DNA of 64,000 nt from Chrysoporthe austroafricana (taxonomy: Eukaryota; Ascomycota; Sordariomycetes; Diaporthales; Cryphonectriaceae), in NCBI GenBank assembly GCA_001051155.2, contig JYIP02000003.1, forward strand, positions 3,224,001-3,288,000, read 5' to 3'. A program made the position numbers and the translations under genes. Positions 38,489-51,456 of the stretch are shown here, piece by piece. Below the pieces are notes generated by a model. That model did not search any database. It was not told the origin of the DNA and worked only from the letters and a program-made list of their open reading frames with translations. Numbering within the stretch: position 1 is the first letter of the stretch; the number at the start of each line of letters is the position of its first letter.

Positions 38489-39371
38489 ATGGCTTACCTC
38501 TCCCTGAGCACTAGGGACCTGAATATTTTGTAAGTGATACCTAGCTCGCACGCTTAACAGCCACTTGAGCCTATGAGACCTGTTGTAACCGTGCTAATCA
38601 CGAGAACCCGCCAGAGAGAAAATCCAGGACCCTGAATTCGACCCCTCTCAGACCGTGCAGGTAGATGCGTCCTTACCCAAGGACCCGAACGTCAGGAATG
38701 TCACAGAGTATGAGAGCATCGCAGTAGAAGAGAAGAGGATAGTATTGGCGGTTCAGCAAGCCGAACTCCAGCTCGCTGGTCTCAGACCAAGAACGGACGC
38801 AGACCCAGTCGACGCGTACAAAGAGTGCTTGGCAGGATTGAGTGCACTGCTCTCAACGAATCCATCATATGCTAGTGCCAGGAACAATCGTGCGCAGGCA
38901 ACTCGACGTCTGTACGGAGATGGGTTACTGGTCACAGGGGTTGAGCCATCCGATAATCCCTTGATTGTCGGTGGTGACAAGAATGAGAGGCTGTCAGCAG
39001 CGAACCAGGCCTTGTCGGACCTCGACACCTGCATATCTCTCCTTTCACCAACCAGTCCCCACGCATGCCTATCTCCACACGCTGCGAAGACCCTATCCCT
39101 CGCACATACGCAACGAGCGGCGATTTACCACCGGACGTCGAAAATGCTTGCCAGAGGTGGCGAGATAGATATCGATCCGGTCAGAAGGGAGGCGTCCTGG
39201 AAGAGGCTTGACTTCGAAGAGGCCGCGTCGATGGACTTCGCCTTGGGAGGAAGGTACGGCAATGAGATAGCGAAGGGCCTTGCTGTCGGCACGAATCCGA
39301 CGGCGAAGTTGTGTGGGCAAATGGTCCGAGAGGCGATGAAGAAAGAATATGGTCCGGCTTTCAATGGATGA
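38489..39371 (+). CDS. TTC36-like tetratricopeptide repeat protein
   Basis: Small TPR protein of the TTC36 family. The animal protein binds HSP70 and has been linked to protecting HPPD from ubiquitination; the role of the fungal form is not known to me. Two exons (38489-38529, 38615-39371) encode 265 residues. The junction joins ...DLNIL with EKIQDPEFDPSQ, the conserved N-terminal block of the family. TPR-like helices run through about residues 70-225 (AYKECLAGLSALLSTNPSYA; NQALSDLDTCISLL; AHTQRAAIYHRTSKML; DFEEAASMDFALGGRYGNEI), and the C-terminus MVREAMKKEYGPAFNG is family-like. No signal peptide or membrane segment is seen. It lies divergently next to HPPD, which is suggestive given the animal TTC36-HPD link, but this is one observation. 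Confidence 0.85.
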
Positions 39372-39696
39372 GAATGCTAGACGAAGCAGGCGCAGCCCTT
39401 GTAAGTAGTCTCAGCGACCTGCGTCATTGGGTGACTCCACAGTACCAAATGGAAGTCGACTCCCTTCCTGGCCGCCGCAACGGGAGCATGTAGCCTCGGT
39501 GGGAGACCATTGTGAGGTTACGCCACAAGCCGAGATGACCCAGGGCAACCCTCTCCGGCCATTCCAGCACTGACCAACGAGGTCAACGTGGAGTTGCAGC
39601 AGCTCAAGGCTCTTTCTTTGAAAGACCAAGTCTCCTGTAATTGGTATGAGTTAGAAGAGTATGGCAATGAGCTCGACGAACACAAGAACCATGAGC
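39372..39696. other. Convergent intergenic region
   Basis: Short interval between the 3' ends of the TTC36-like gene (+) and the small NCE101-like gene (-). No feature is recognised. Confidence 0.6.
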
Positions 39697-39870
39697 TCAA
39701 CTGCAAGCCGCGTGGATGACATGCCTTCGCCCTGCGTCCAGCGTCTGGGACGTGGTCCTGCCCTTCTCCTTCTCCTCGCGGTTGATCCTCGTAGCTGCCG
39801 CAGACAGTCCGATAAAGACGGCAAAGATCGGGTCTGCGGCCTTGGAGATGATATACGTAGGTGCGGGCAT
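39697..39870 (-). CDS. Small single-span membrane protein, NCE101-like
   Basis: Likely 57-residue protein of the NCE101 (non-classical export protein 1) family, small membrane proteins of fungi whose yeast member was named for a role in leaderless protein secretion. I chose the ATG at 39870 (MPAPTYIISKAADPIFAVFI), because this start gives the family-like opening. The core is ISKAADPIFAVFIGLSAAAT, a short hydrophobic span, followed by the conserved basic stretch RINREEKEKGRTTSQTLDAG. The upstream open frame to 39963 is Arg-rich and unlike the family, so probably leader. The last residues (RRHVIHAACS) are not conserved as far as I know; an intron near the end replacing them is possible. It converges on the TTC36-like gene and is divergent from eL27. 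Confidence 0.75.
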   Translation of the reverse strand: MPAPTYIISKAADPIFAVFIGLSAAATRINREEKEKGRTTSQTLDAGRRHVIHAACS

Positions 39871-40268
39871 TGTAACGGCGTGTATTGCCTTGTTGGAGTT
39901 GCAGCTTTCAAGGAGGTGATCCTGGGGAATCTGCTGCCGGGCTCGAGCTCGAGCTCCTCTCACTCATAGATGAGATAATTCTGCGCCGTGGCTCGTACGG
40001 CCTGTCAATTCAAGACCTTCAACAAGTTCCTATCGACTGTAGTAAAAAGTCGGGTTGAGGTTGAGTGACGAGGGCCGGCTTCAGCCTCCTGCAGAGAAGA
40101 CCCACTTTCCGTCACGTGCAGCGGAAGGTGGCCCGTGCACGGCGAAAATTAGCAGAGCCCACAGCTTTTTCGCTACCTAACCATCAACGCCAGCGACACT
40201 GACCCTCCATTACCGCACCCAGCAACAAACTTCATTCCCACTCCCTCACGACCCGACCAGCAGTCACA
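39871..40268. promoter_or_regulatory. Divergent promoter region, NCE101-like / eL27
   Basis: About 400 bases between the starts of the small membrane protein gene (-) and ribosomal protein gene eL27 (+). The 100 bases before the eL27 ATG are C- and A-rich and poor in G on the plus strand, as is usual for leaders of highly expressed fungal genes. I see no clear TATA box. Confidence 0.5.
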
Positions 40269-41045
40269 ATGAAGTTCCTCAAGGTTGGCCGTGTTGCCAT
40301 CATCACCCGTGGCCGTTATGCCGGAAAGAAGGTGAGAAAACCGACCTTTACCAGCACGATTGTTTGACGAGGGCGGGACGACTGCGAATCGGCACGAAGA
40401 CCAACGAAATTGATTCGGGCCATGCCAACAGCCCATGGATGCAGCATATGAAGAGCTTGGGAATCAATGAGGTCAAGGGTTGTTTGATGGACAAGGGGAA
40501 ACAGAATGGCTGACCACGGCATTTTTTCCAATTATCCAGGTCGTGATCATCCAGCCCGTCGACACCGGCAACAAGTCGCACCCCTACGGCCATGCGCTGG
40601 TGGCCGGCATTGAGCGCTACCCCTCCAAGATCACGCGCCGCATGTCCAAGGCTCGCCAGGAGAAGCGCTCCAAGATCAAGCCCTTCGTCAAGGTCGTCAA
40701 CTACAACCACCTGATGCCCACCCGCTACACCCTCGAGCTCGAGGGCCTCAAGGGCTCCCTCACCACCGACACCTTCAAGGAGGTCTCCCAGCGCGAGGAG
40801 GCCAAGAAGACCGTCAAGAAGACCCTGGAGGAGCGGTACACGAGCGGCAAGAACCGGTGGTTCTTCACCCCTCTGAGTACGTTTAGACAAAATCCCCAAG
40901 ACCTTTACACCTCCCTTCCCGCGACGACACCACACATATATACACAAAGCGGCTAGTACAGATGGAGCATCACCGCCATGACTAGGTTCAGATGGGCCGG
41001 TTTACTGGAAATGGATCCGCTGACGCAAAGTTTACAGGATTCTAA
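40269..41045 (+). CDS. RPL27: 60S ribosomal protein eL27
   Basis: Component of the large cytosolic ribosomal subunit. Three exons (40269-40331, 40540-40876, 41038-41045) encode 135 residues, matching the usual 136. Exon 1 ends after [21 protein letters not shown] (codon 21). Exon 2 carries [40 protein letters not shown] and [18 protein letters not shown], and ends in WFFTPL. The last exon is only 8 bases: the final bases of an Arg codon, Phe and the stop, restoring the universal C-terminus PLRF. Without this splice the frame would run into 20-odd unrelated residues. Introns are 208 and 161 bases. Codons are strongly biased to C-ending forms, as expected for high expression. Confidence 0.96.
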
Positions 41046-42315
41046 GCACGTTTCTTCCTTGATTTCGGTTGGGTGGGGGCGAACTGGTCTGGATGTATAC
41101 AGCATCACAATATAAAAATTCGACGGCATCGAAAAAAGCTGCTCTTACGACTCCCGATTGACCATGACCGAAACAATCGGGCAACTGGTCGACTACCTCA
41201 TCTTTGGCGTTCTTCTATCGGGCAGGCAGTTGCGTGAGGGGACCTCAATACCACATTATGGAAGACAATGTGCTGTGTATCGGAGAAGGATGCCGTGCTA
41301 GCTAGGAACCCGTAGTGGACAGAGAATACGACTACGGCCTCTTGGCTGCCGCTTCATGAACAGTCAGATGGTGCTGCGAGGATAGTATACGTTGTATTCT
41401 GAACACTCGGTAACATGTGACGTCCCACATTACGCTGGCCGGCTGGAAAGGTAGCACCTCGATGCCATCGAGCCAGCCAAGTTTAAGTGCTACATGTGTC
41501 CCAACCCGGCCGATAGTCACCGGGCCCAGTCAATTTCAAATATCCAGCAGAAAGGGTGCACACAGATGACTTCTGGGCACGACTACCTCGAAGGGTTTAG
41601 ACTGCGAGCTGTCCTTGCCTGGGACAGGCAAGCTTACCGACGGCTTCTAGTACTTGTCTAAATTATCCAGCTTAGGCGTTCCGGACGCTCTTCCCCCAAC
41701 GGTGCGAACTCGCAACGCAGCGTCTAGGGAACGGCCGTAATGGTCCCGTGGGCTGTGTTGGCTGGCTTGCGCCGTTATTTGCAATAAAGTACTTAAGCGA
41801 AAGACTAGAATTACGAGCGTATCAACTCAACTCAGGCCGAGGCGTACAGAAGCGGCCAAATGTATCTCAACCCCCAACAATCGCACGCCGCAAGGAAGGT
41901 ATCATGTTTAGCAGAGTACCACAAGACATGGTGGTGATTATGATTCGTTTTACAAGTCTATTTTCATGTGGTCTAGAAATCATATGCCTGTCTGGTCTGC
42001 ATGAAACGTGACGCCTATGGGATGCGCCGATTAAGATCAAAACCCTGTGCTCGCTCTATGTGCATCGCCACAAAGGCCCTACACCAACCCTGCACCAAAA
42101 TCATGCCAATTCAAGGAAGCCCTCCAGAAACTTCCTAAACTAGGTACGAGAAGCTCGAAATTGAGAGACGTGACACAAGGGGCCGTCTGAAGTATGTGTC
42201 GCGAAAAGATTCTCGAACATTCCCAAGCGACAGCAGCTGAAGAGGTTGGTTTGTTCAATATCTTGACCGAGATTGATCAACCGCAACAGAGGCTTGCGCT
42301 CGACGCCAAAAGTAT
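41046..42315. other. Convergent intergenic region, eL27 / transporter
   Basis: About 1.3 kb between two gene 3' ends. Short frames only (up to 87 codons), none recognised. No RNA gene seen. Confidence 0.6.
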
Positions 42316-43722
42316 TTACACCGAGGTACCGAACGAAGGAACCTTGTTGGCCACTGCACTGTAGATGGCGTTGGGGTTAGGGACGTAGTCGGGGGCGTAT
42401 TTCGGTGCCACACCGCCAAAGAGCAGGAAGAGGAACAGCACCGAGCTGCCGATGATGATGAGCTTCCGCATGGCCGGGCGCGTCTGCCCAAGCTCACCCC
42501 ACTGGCGGCCAGCCTCGCTGGCGTAGCCCTTGAGAGCGTCCGCGCCGAGCTTGTAGTAGACCATGCCAGCGAGGGCGATGCTGTAGCCGAAGAACTGCAG
42601 ACCGCTGACCTGGGTGCCCCAGATGATCATAGAAGCAACAACGAGCAGGACGTCCTTGAGCACACCGCAGAGCGTGAGGACCAGGGAGGAGGTCTTGCCG
42701 ATCTGTGCCAATCATGTCAGTTGAGTTCCATCTCCAGATTCCGACGAGCTGCAAACTTACAAGCATGACGACCGAGACGTTCAGGCCGAACGCGACCATT
42801 CCGTTCAGGAGGAACGTGAAAAGACCGACGTTGTAGACCTCGGCCATGGAGACCTTGGGGACCTCCCAGAAGAGGGCCACAACCAAGTTCATGGCAGCGC
42901 AGACCGGCGCGAAGTAGTAAAGCGAGACGAGCGGGTCCATCTTGAACTCAGCACCGCTCAAGAGACGCTGGACCATGGTCAGACGAGTGGCCTCGAAGGC
43001 GACTCCAGCCATCTGGTAGATGAAGCCGAGCAGATCGAACTTGATCTCTCCGATCGAGGCAATGATGACACCGATGACAATCGCGGAAACGTTGAGGAAG
43101 GTCTTCAGGCTAGGCGATGAAACTCCCAGAGCCCAGCCGGCCAGGAGGACGGCGACGGGAGTCGTAGCCTTGAGCATCTGGATGAAGGCAACGCTGAGGT
43201 ACAGGTAGGTCAGGTTGCTGCAGATCAAGCTCATGCTGAACATGACTCCGATGGGAACGATGGCCCGCAGGTAGACACGTCCCGTCATCTTCACAGTCTT
43301 GCGCCCATCGAGCCAAGTAGTATAGCGGGCCAGCAGCTGGGTCATAATCGTCGAGAAGATCAAGTGGTAGGTCGTCAGTATAACGGGGTAGTCTAGGCAA
43401 TGTCTCAGTCAACGGCTCGACCCGCGCACGTCTTTCGGGAATCGAACATACGGAACTGGAGGGTGTCGAGAACCCATTTGTTGAACAGGATGACGGAGGA
43501 ACTCAAGCTGATCCAGACTCTGCGCATTGGGTCAAGAATTAGCGATCATGGAATTGCGGTCGGCGATGCCCAGAGGGTTCTGTGAGCTTACGCGACGTAG
43601 ACGGCAGAAGGTATGGAGGCCTTCGCCGGCTCTGGCTTCTGCACATCAGGATTGACAGTTGGCAGAACAGAAGCAGACTGCTCCCTCATGACCTCGCCGG
43701 AGCTGCGCTCTTTCTCGGCCAT
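42316..43722 (-). CDS. Triose-phosphate/nucleotide-sugar transporter-family membrane protein (DMT superfamily)
   Basis: Polytopic transporter of the drug/metabolite superfamily, TPT branch (the fungal DUF250 group), probably exchanging a phosphorylated sugar or nucleotide sugar across a Golgi or ER membrane; the substrate cannot be told from sequence. Four minus-strand exons (43722-43592, 43519-43452, 43392-42761, 42702-42316) encode 405 residues. A hydrophilic cytosolic N-terminus precedes SLSSSVILFNKWVLDTLQF. Family marks include YPVILTTYHLIFSTIMTQLL, SNLTYLYLSVAFIQMLKATT PVAVLLAGW, GEIKFDLLGFIYQMAGVAFE and TLCGVLKDVLLVVASM, with ten likely membrane spans. The final span is followed by a polar tail. 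Introns are 72, 59 and 58 bases. It is separated from UGM by 3.9 kb, so co-regulation with galactofuranose synthesis is only a thought. Confidence 0.88.
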
Positions 43723-46700
43723 TTTTGGACGGTGTTGGAGTTCAAGCGAACAAGAACGATTAAGTAGGTGTTAAGAAGTGACCAGCGTGTCGCCAGCGCA
43801 AAGGTCAGTAGAACTTGTCGCAACGAAGAGCTCGACGAAGAGAAAGAAGCTGGATTAACGAGTGGACAGTTTGCTGGTGCAATTGCTGCTGGGGCTGTGT
43901 TGGTTGTTGGAATAGGTAAGCCAAGGCCACGCAAACCTGAGACGAAGAGGATAGGGCCGTGAAAAGAGAAAAGCGTTCAGGCCGTCTGGTGGTCTTTCGC
44001 TTATGAAGAGGGGAGGGACCTGGGCCGGGAGGCGCTACAAGGTTTAAGCCTACTTGCTCTGTTTGACGGGGCAAGAGAAGGGGGAGAAAAAGGAGGATGA
44101 GCGGTCGTGGTGGGATAGAAAATACCGACAAGGTCCCAATCCGCTGCTGGTCGGGGCAGTTTATTAGTTGGGGTTGGCGGTGCCAAGGTTGATCCATCTC
44201 TGAAGTACCTAAACCTGGCAGCGATTATGAGCGCTGCGGCGATAAGGGGGGGGACGGCAAATGGGGGGAACCTCAGGAAATAGGGGCTGCAGGGTTTCGC
44301 TCTCGACCTGCTTGCCCGAATTAAATTGGCGCCTCTCGCCTGCAACCCTTCTTCCCACGGTTTGACTTGACGAGCCATGAGGCCCTACGGCATGTGGCTG
44401 GTGGGCGTAATCTCCAGAGCCCTGGTATTCAAATCATGTGCTGGGGCGCCGCACATGTGTAGAAGAATGGAAGAATGCACCCTTCGCGGTACGCGGCGAC
44501 CGACATCGAGAGCAGGTACCTACTAGGCTACGGGCGGGTGATAGACAGATCTGAGTAGGCGGTGTGTACCCCGTACGGCCAACTCGTCGGTGCCGAAACC
44601 CTCCTGCTGAGGATGACGACGACGTGCTCGTATACAGCCATCCTCGACAACTCGGCCGGGCAAGAGTTTTTTCTCAAATCGCTCTGTTTCGCGATGTACA
44701 CCGTACGCTTCTGGTGGTGACCGGAGACTTCGAGTCATGTACGCCATTCCTACAGCAGTAAAAGGTGACGGAAGAAGTTTTACGCTTCTGACCTCATTGT
44801 TTGCGCGTCCCAGCATTCTTGGCGTGCGCATCGGCTGCCACCCTGCAGGGCGACAGGCGGGAATTTTGAGATCTAGATGCCAAGACCACGATGCAAACTG
44901 ACGTCTGCTTGCTGATTACTGGTTATCCCCGTGTGGTGAGCGGCACTCGTAAACGGAACCAGCCGGCAGTTGAGTGCCATCTCAGGACATGCTTCACGAG
45001 GCTCCGTACTGTACTGTACTAATGCCGTGCATAGTGCCAAATTACCGCGGTGCCAGAATCCTGGTCTCGGCCGCCAGCTCGTTGGAACAGATCTGTCATG
45101 GGCGACGGCCCACGTGTCCTCGAACCGGCGCGCTACGCTGTCTGCGTGGGCAAAATTTGAGAAGTATTATAGCATCCCCTCGAGCCGCTAATCACCACAC
45201 CCGTCGTCGCGGGTCCGTGGTGTCCAACACTCCCAGCGTCCAGCACCGTCCTGTGAAGCCACACGAGCACGAGCAGGAGGGCTGACCTCCCTCACGGGCT
45301 CGCGGGGCTCAACCGCTGGACGGACAGGCTTCTGAACAAGGGGATTTTTTTCGTATGGCACGGAGTACCCGTGTGGTGGCGAGGGCCCGGTGCTCGCTAC
45401 CCGGAGCCAGTACCTGTACGGAGTAGCATCATATAAATAGAATCTGAAATAGAGCCGTTAGAGGAGTGGATGGTGCCGGGCTAAAAACGCCCGAGTCATG
45501 AATCACTGGCCCATCCCGTACCGGCAGTGCACGTTCTATACCAAACCACGGCTCGGCTAATTTAGCAGTAGTATGCAGTAGCCCTATACCATAGCAATAT
45601 GAGGCTCTCATTTAGGGTCTTTTACGCCTGCCGTACTCCGATGGTTGCTTCTGAATGACCACGGCAACATGAGCTGCCGAAGAAACGCGGATTCAGATGC
45701 CCCGAACCTGACTGTGCGAAGCGTTCATCTACATGCAACTTAGCGCCGTTCTTCTCCAGAGGATCTTCTCGGCCCTCCGGCCAAGACGGGATGTACAGGC
45801 AGGTTGCCGGGTGATTTCAAGGTTGCAGAGGGCACAGAGCCGCATTGCTGTCTGAAGAGATTGACCGCGGCCATCTTATCCAAATACGGGCAATAAATCT
45901 GCCATGCAGACATTCGTGCTTCGGTATTAATCAACCGCTGATCCGCCCATGGTGAAACGGGATCAGCGAACCACAGGATCTGCAGCTGATAAAGTAAAGT
46001 AGAGCAAGTACAACAAATGTCATTATTCGACAGGAACACGTTGTGCCACCTTACGATCAGCCGCTGCAGCCAGGTATCCGAGTCAATGGTCGGCGTCGCG
46101 GCATTCCGAGGCCGTTGCCAGACTCAAGGCTGGTGGCAGACGGAAAAACCATGCGCGAGGTTCAGACTGCACTGTATCCGAGGCAACTCGTTGATGAGGC
46201 CTGTCTCATCTTGAGCTCCTCTTGATGCTGGCACGCTGTGGCTGCCGTCAAGATAACTGGGTAGATTACCACGTGCATCGCTCATCTTATAGGAAATTAC
46301 ACGTACCGGGGACTAGTAGGAAAGGTTGCACCTTGAAGATTGACAAGCCGCGCTAAGTCCAATCAACAGCTCAACAGACGACGGGGAAAGACAGCTCACC
46401 CGCCTGGAAATTACACACCCGTCACCTTGCAGCAAGCTATTGGGTACCGTGGGCTGCCGAACATCCTCCTGTGCCCGCTCTATCACTCGGTAGGGCCCGG
46501 GGTCGTCACCGTATTTTTAGACGATGTTGATCTATCTGTATTAATGCGTCCCATCGACTTGCTACACAACTCTAAGACGGCCAGGCTGGTCTGTGAGGGT
46601 GGGGGACACTGGGGAGAATCCACCGCTGGAATGCCAGATTAGGACCGCTTGTCTCATGGAAGAAGCTCATGTCGCCATCGAATCGACCCGTGCCAGAAGA

Positions 46701-47645
46701 AGTGCTGGTCAAGGCAGCTACCACATAAAAACAAGCGACGTGGTGTTTCGTCGCACTGAGCTGAGAAGGAATACGCAAGATGCTGACCTCTTGCGGCAGT
46801 AAACATGCCAAATGTAGTTAAGCCTCAGTGCCAGCGTACAAGAAAAATAAATAATAAATAAACTAAAATAAGAAGCAAAAAGTTGAAGGAAGCAAAAGGA
46901 GGGAAGAGAGGACAAGCGAGCACCATTCTTCTTGCCCCTCCGCGCCGATTATGAAATCCAGGATGTTTTCTTGTGTGGTCCTGTCGTGAATTGATCTCGA
47001 CAAGTGGTGTTGAAGACAAAATAAGCTCTCAGACATTCTTGTCACCGCCGTGCCACCATCACCAGTGCTGCAGTTTGAGAGATCCATGTCCATAGCCAGC
47101 TGGCCCTGATGCCGTTCGTGACCCACAGTACTCACTGACACGAGGGCCGACGAGCGCCACCCACTCGATGTCCACCGCTACATTGCCAACAACTGAACCT
47201 GTTTCAAGCTTATGGCCCCTGTCATTCCAGCCCTTTGAGCTGCTCAGGGCCGCCCGCCTGCAGAATTTAGCGTGGTCCGTGGGTGGGGGACCCCCTACCT
47301 GATCCCTGCAGCCCATAACATTTTACCGACGTGTTGTGGCCTAAGCAAAAAAAAATAGGAGAACCCCTCCAAGAGCACGGCCACGGTCTGGGGGGAAGGA
47401 AAAGGACAGACCCCTGAATGATCAGTGTCAACCAGCTCGAAGCTCTAGAGGGATTATTATTATCTTTCTGCCGTCTTTCCCCCACCCTGACCTGTCTTGC
47501 GATCTGTTTTCTTACCCTCGACCTTCGACTTCGTCGCAACTCACACGCCTGCCTGTCTTCGTACTGAACAGTTGCGAACAGCAGAATCATCCAGCCTCTC
47601 CTTCCCACCTCACCACCTCGAGTCTACTCTGTCCAAGTACTTACA
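43723..47645. other. Gene-poor divergent interval, transporter / UGM
   Basis: 3.9 kb between the divergent transporter and UGM genes. It holds both promoters; no frame over 130 codons exists and none is recognised. A minus frame at 44001-44378 is Pro/Arg-rich and probably lies in the transporter leader. The interval includes a TACGGAGTA site at 45417, an A-rich patch near 46840-46880, and a C/T-rich leader just before the UGM start. No tRNA or transposon was recognised. Confidence 0.55.
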
Positions 47646-49491
<1,846 letters not shown>

Positions 49492-51456
49492 GGTAAACGA
49501 AATCTTCCGAGCACATGTATGATGAAGGGCAGGCAAGGCGGGCTTAGGTTGATTCAGGCTTGGAGTTGCATGGGAATCCTGAAGACGGGATGGTTCTTTT
49601 AACATTTCTGATGAGAATTTTCGCAAACGGCCATCATCCGGCTAGACGGCATGGCAAGATCCGCATCCGTGGCGTAAACCAGCCATCGTCGAGAAATATA
49701 CACAGACAGACGGGCAGGATGGAGAACAAGAGGATTGGTAGAGATACAGGCATGACCGCCCACCGGTCCTGGGTACATAAACCCCCGTTGGTTCGATAGA
49801 CATAGACATTCTTCTGCTTTTCGTTTTAGTAATCGCCAACCACAGCTTCTGCATCTCATCTCCGCTCCCGAAGTTGTGTACCCCCCTCCTGCAGTGTCAT
49901 GTCGATTCCATCCAGCCTTCTGGAAGCATCCCAGGACTGGTCTCGGACACCGGGTGTGCTATGGTCGCATGCTGCGTCTGAAACAGTCGAACAGTCCAGC
50001 TGCGGACCGCGCTCGCAGCAGCCGCTGATGTCATTGGGAGAAAATTTAAGCGGTACGGGATCGCGGCGCCAGCCGCGCCGCTTGTGCACCCCCCGACGAC
50101 TTCAATCTGTATCGCGAGTGACCGCTGTCCGGCCTCCTGGAAAGTGGATTAGTGGGGTTTTGAAGATCTGCATATGCCGGCCGGTTGCTTACCGCAACTA
50201 CAGTACCCTCCCAATAAAGAATTCTACAAACAGCCAATGCTTTCATTCGAAACGGCAGAGGGGCACACCGCACGTGGGAAACAGGATGATGGCGATTTTC
50301 CGAGTCTCGTTGCACTCTTGGAGCTGGTCGGAAGCCTGCGGCCCCCGGTAAAGGGGCAACAGAGATGTACGGTCCGTACTGTACGGAATGAAGGATCGCT
50401 CTCTGGTTGCGGAAGAGATTTTCTCCACGTGTACCTGTCCGTTGTACCTGTCAATCGTAGCTGTTATCCAACCAGTCATGTCCGCCTCGACATTTCCCCG
50501 GCAGGGCAACAAACCTCAGGTGTCCCAAGGGCACCATACCACCGCGCCCGAGAAGATCTGTAGGCCAGTTGTGATGGACAGCCTAGGGATGCAAGACCAG
50601 GTGGCAGGACCAAATTCCCTGCGGCATATCCGGGCAAGCTGTCGCTGCAGAGGTGCAGGACTCGGCAGACGCTGTATGTCCGTAGTTCCCATGTGAGAGA
50701 GTCATCCCGTCTGCATGCTGTCAAGAGGGATGATGGCTGGATGGGTGACGGGTCAGCGTGCATACCGGATGTTCCGCACCGCTGCAAACCTCAAGGAACC
50801 TCTCTCCACTTCCTGGCGCGCACACTGGTTCTCCCTGTGGGACTATCCACCAGCCGTCGAATCTAGAATCCTACAGGGCTGGACCTGAATGGCTTGCTCC
50901 CCTTCTGTGGTATGTAGCGAGCGTCTGTGAGCAGCTGCACAGGGATTCGAAACCTCACCAGCCAAGCCGCTCCCGGAGGAAACAAGCTTGTCGTAACGGT
51001 CGTCAGAACTTAGACTCTGGGCCTAGACCTTGGGGCGAAGAGCCACCCACCCCTGTCCTTCACACACACCTGGTCCTGAAGACATTACCTCATCGTTCCC
51101 GACCTCCCAACACGCAACATCCCCAGTTAAGGCCTTTCCGGGTGTGGGGAGCCAAGCAGCAACTCGAGCTGAAGAGAGCAAGACATTCGAGGATCCCGCC
51201 GCAAGCCCCTCAGCCACCACACGTATTGTTTAACTCGCGCGCGCGTCCGACCGAGTGACAGATAGCAGCGGCACATCAACGCCGGGCGGCGGCGCGCTCG
51301 ATCGAGATCCCTCTTTTCTCTCGTCCAGCGAGCCATGTGTCCAGGCGGGCTGAGACCCAGACCTAACAGCTGAGATTGCGTGTCTCTCGACGTTCCAACC
51401 CTCCCACATCCTGCACGCCGCCGACGCCGACCTGCTTCTTCCCTCAGTCCAGCAGA
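49492..51456. other. Intergenic region, UGM / histidine kinase
   Basis: Two kilobases between tandem plus-strand genes: UGM 3' end and the histidine kinase promoter and leader. No frame over 166 codons and none recognised. A short upstream open reading frame lies in the last part (separate entry). Confidence 0.55.
51335..51373 (+). promoter_or_regulatory. Possible upstream ORF in the histidine kinase leader
   Basis: ATG at 51335 opens a 12-residue frame that ends with TGA at 51371-51373, 83 bases before the main ATG. If the transcript starts upstream of it, it could lower translation of the kinase. The transcription start is unknown, so this rests only on position. Confidence 0.3.

Noticed and set aside
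44001..44378. 125-codon minus-strand frame upstream of the DMT transporter
   Set aside because: Pro/Arg/Ser-rich, no conserved block, overlapped by a second frame of similar length; probably leader or promoter.
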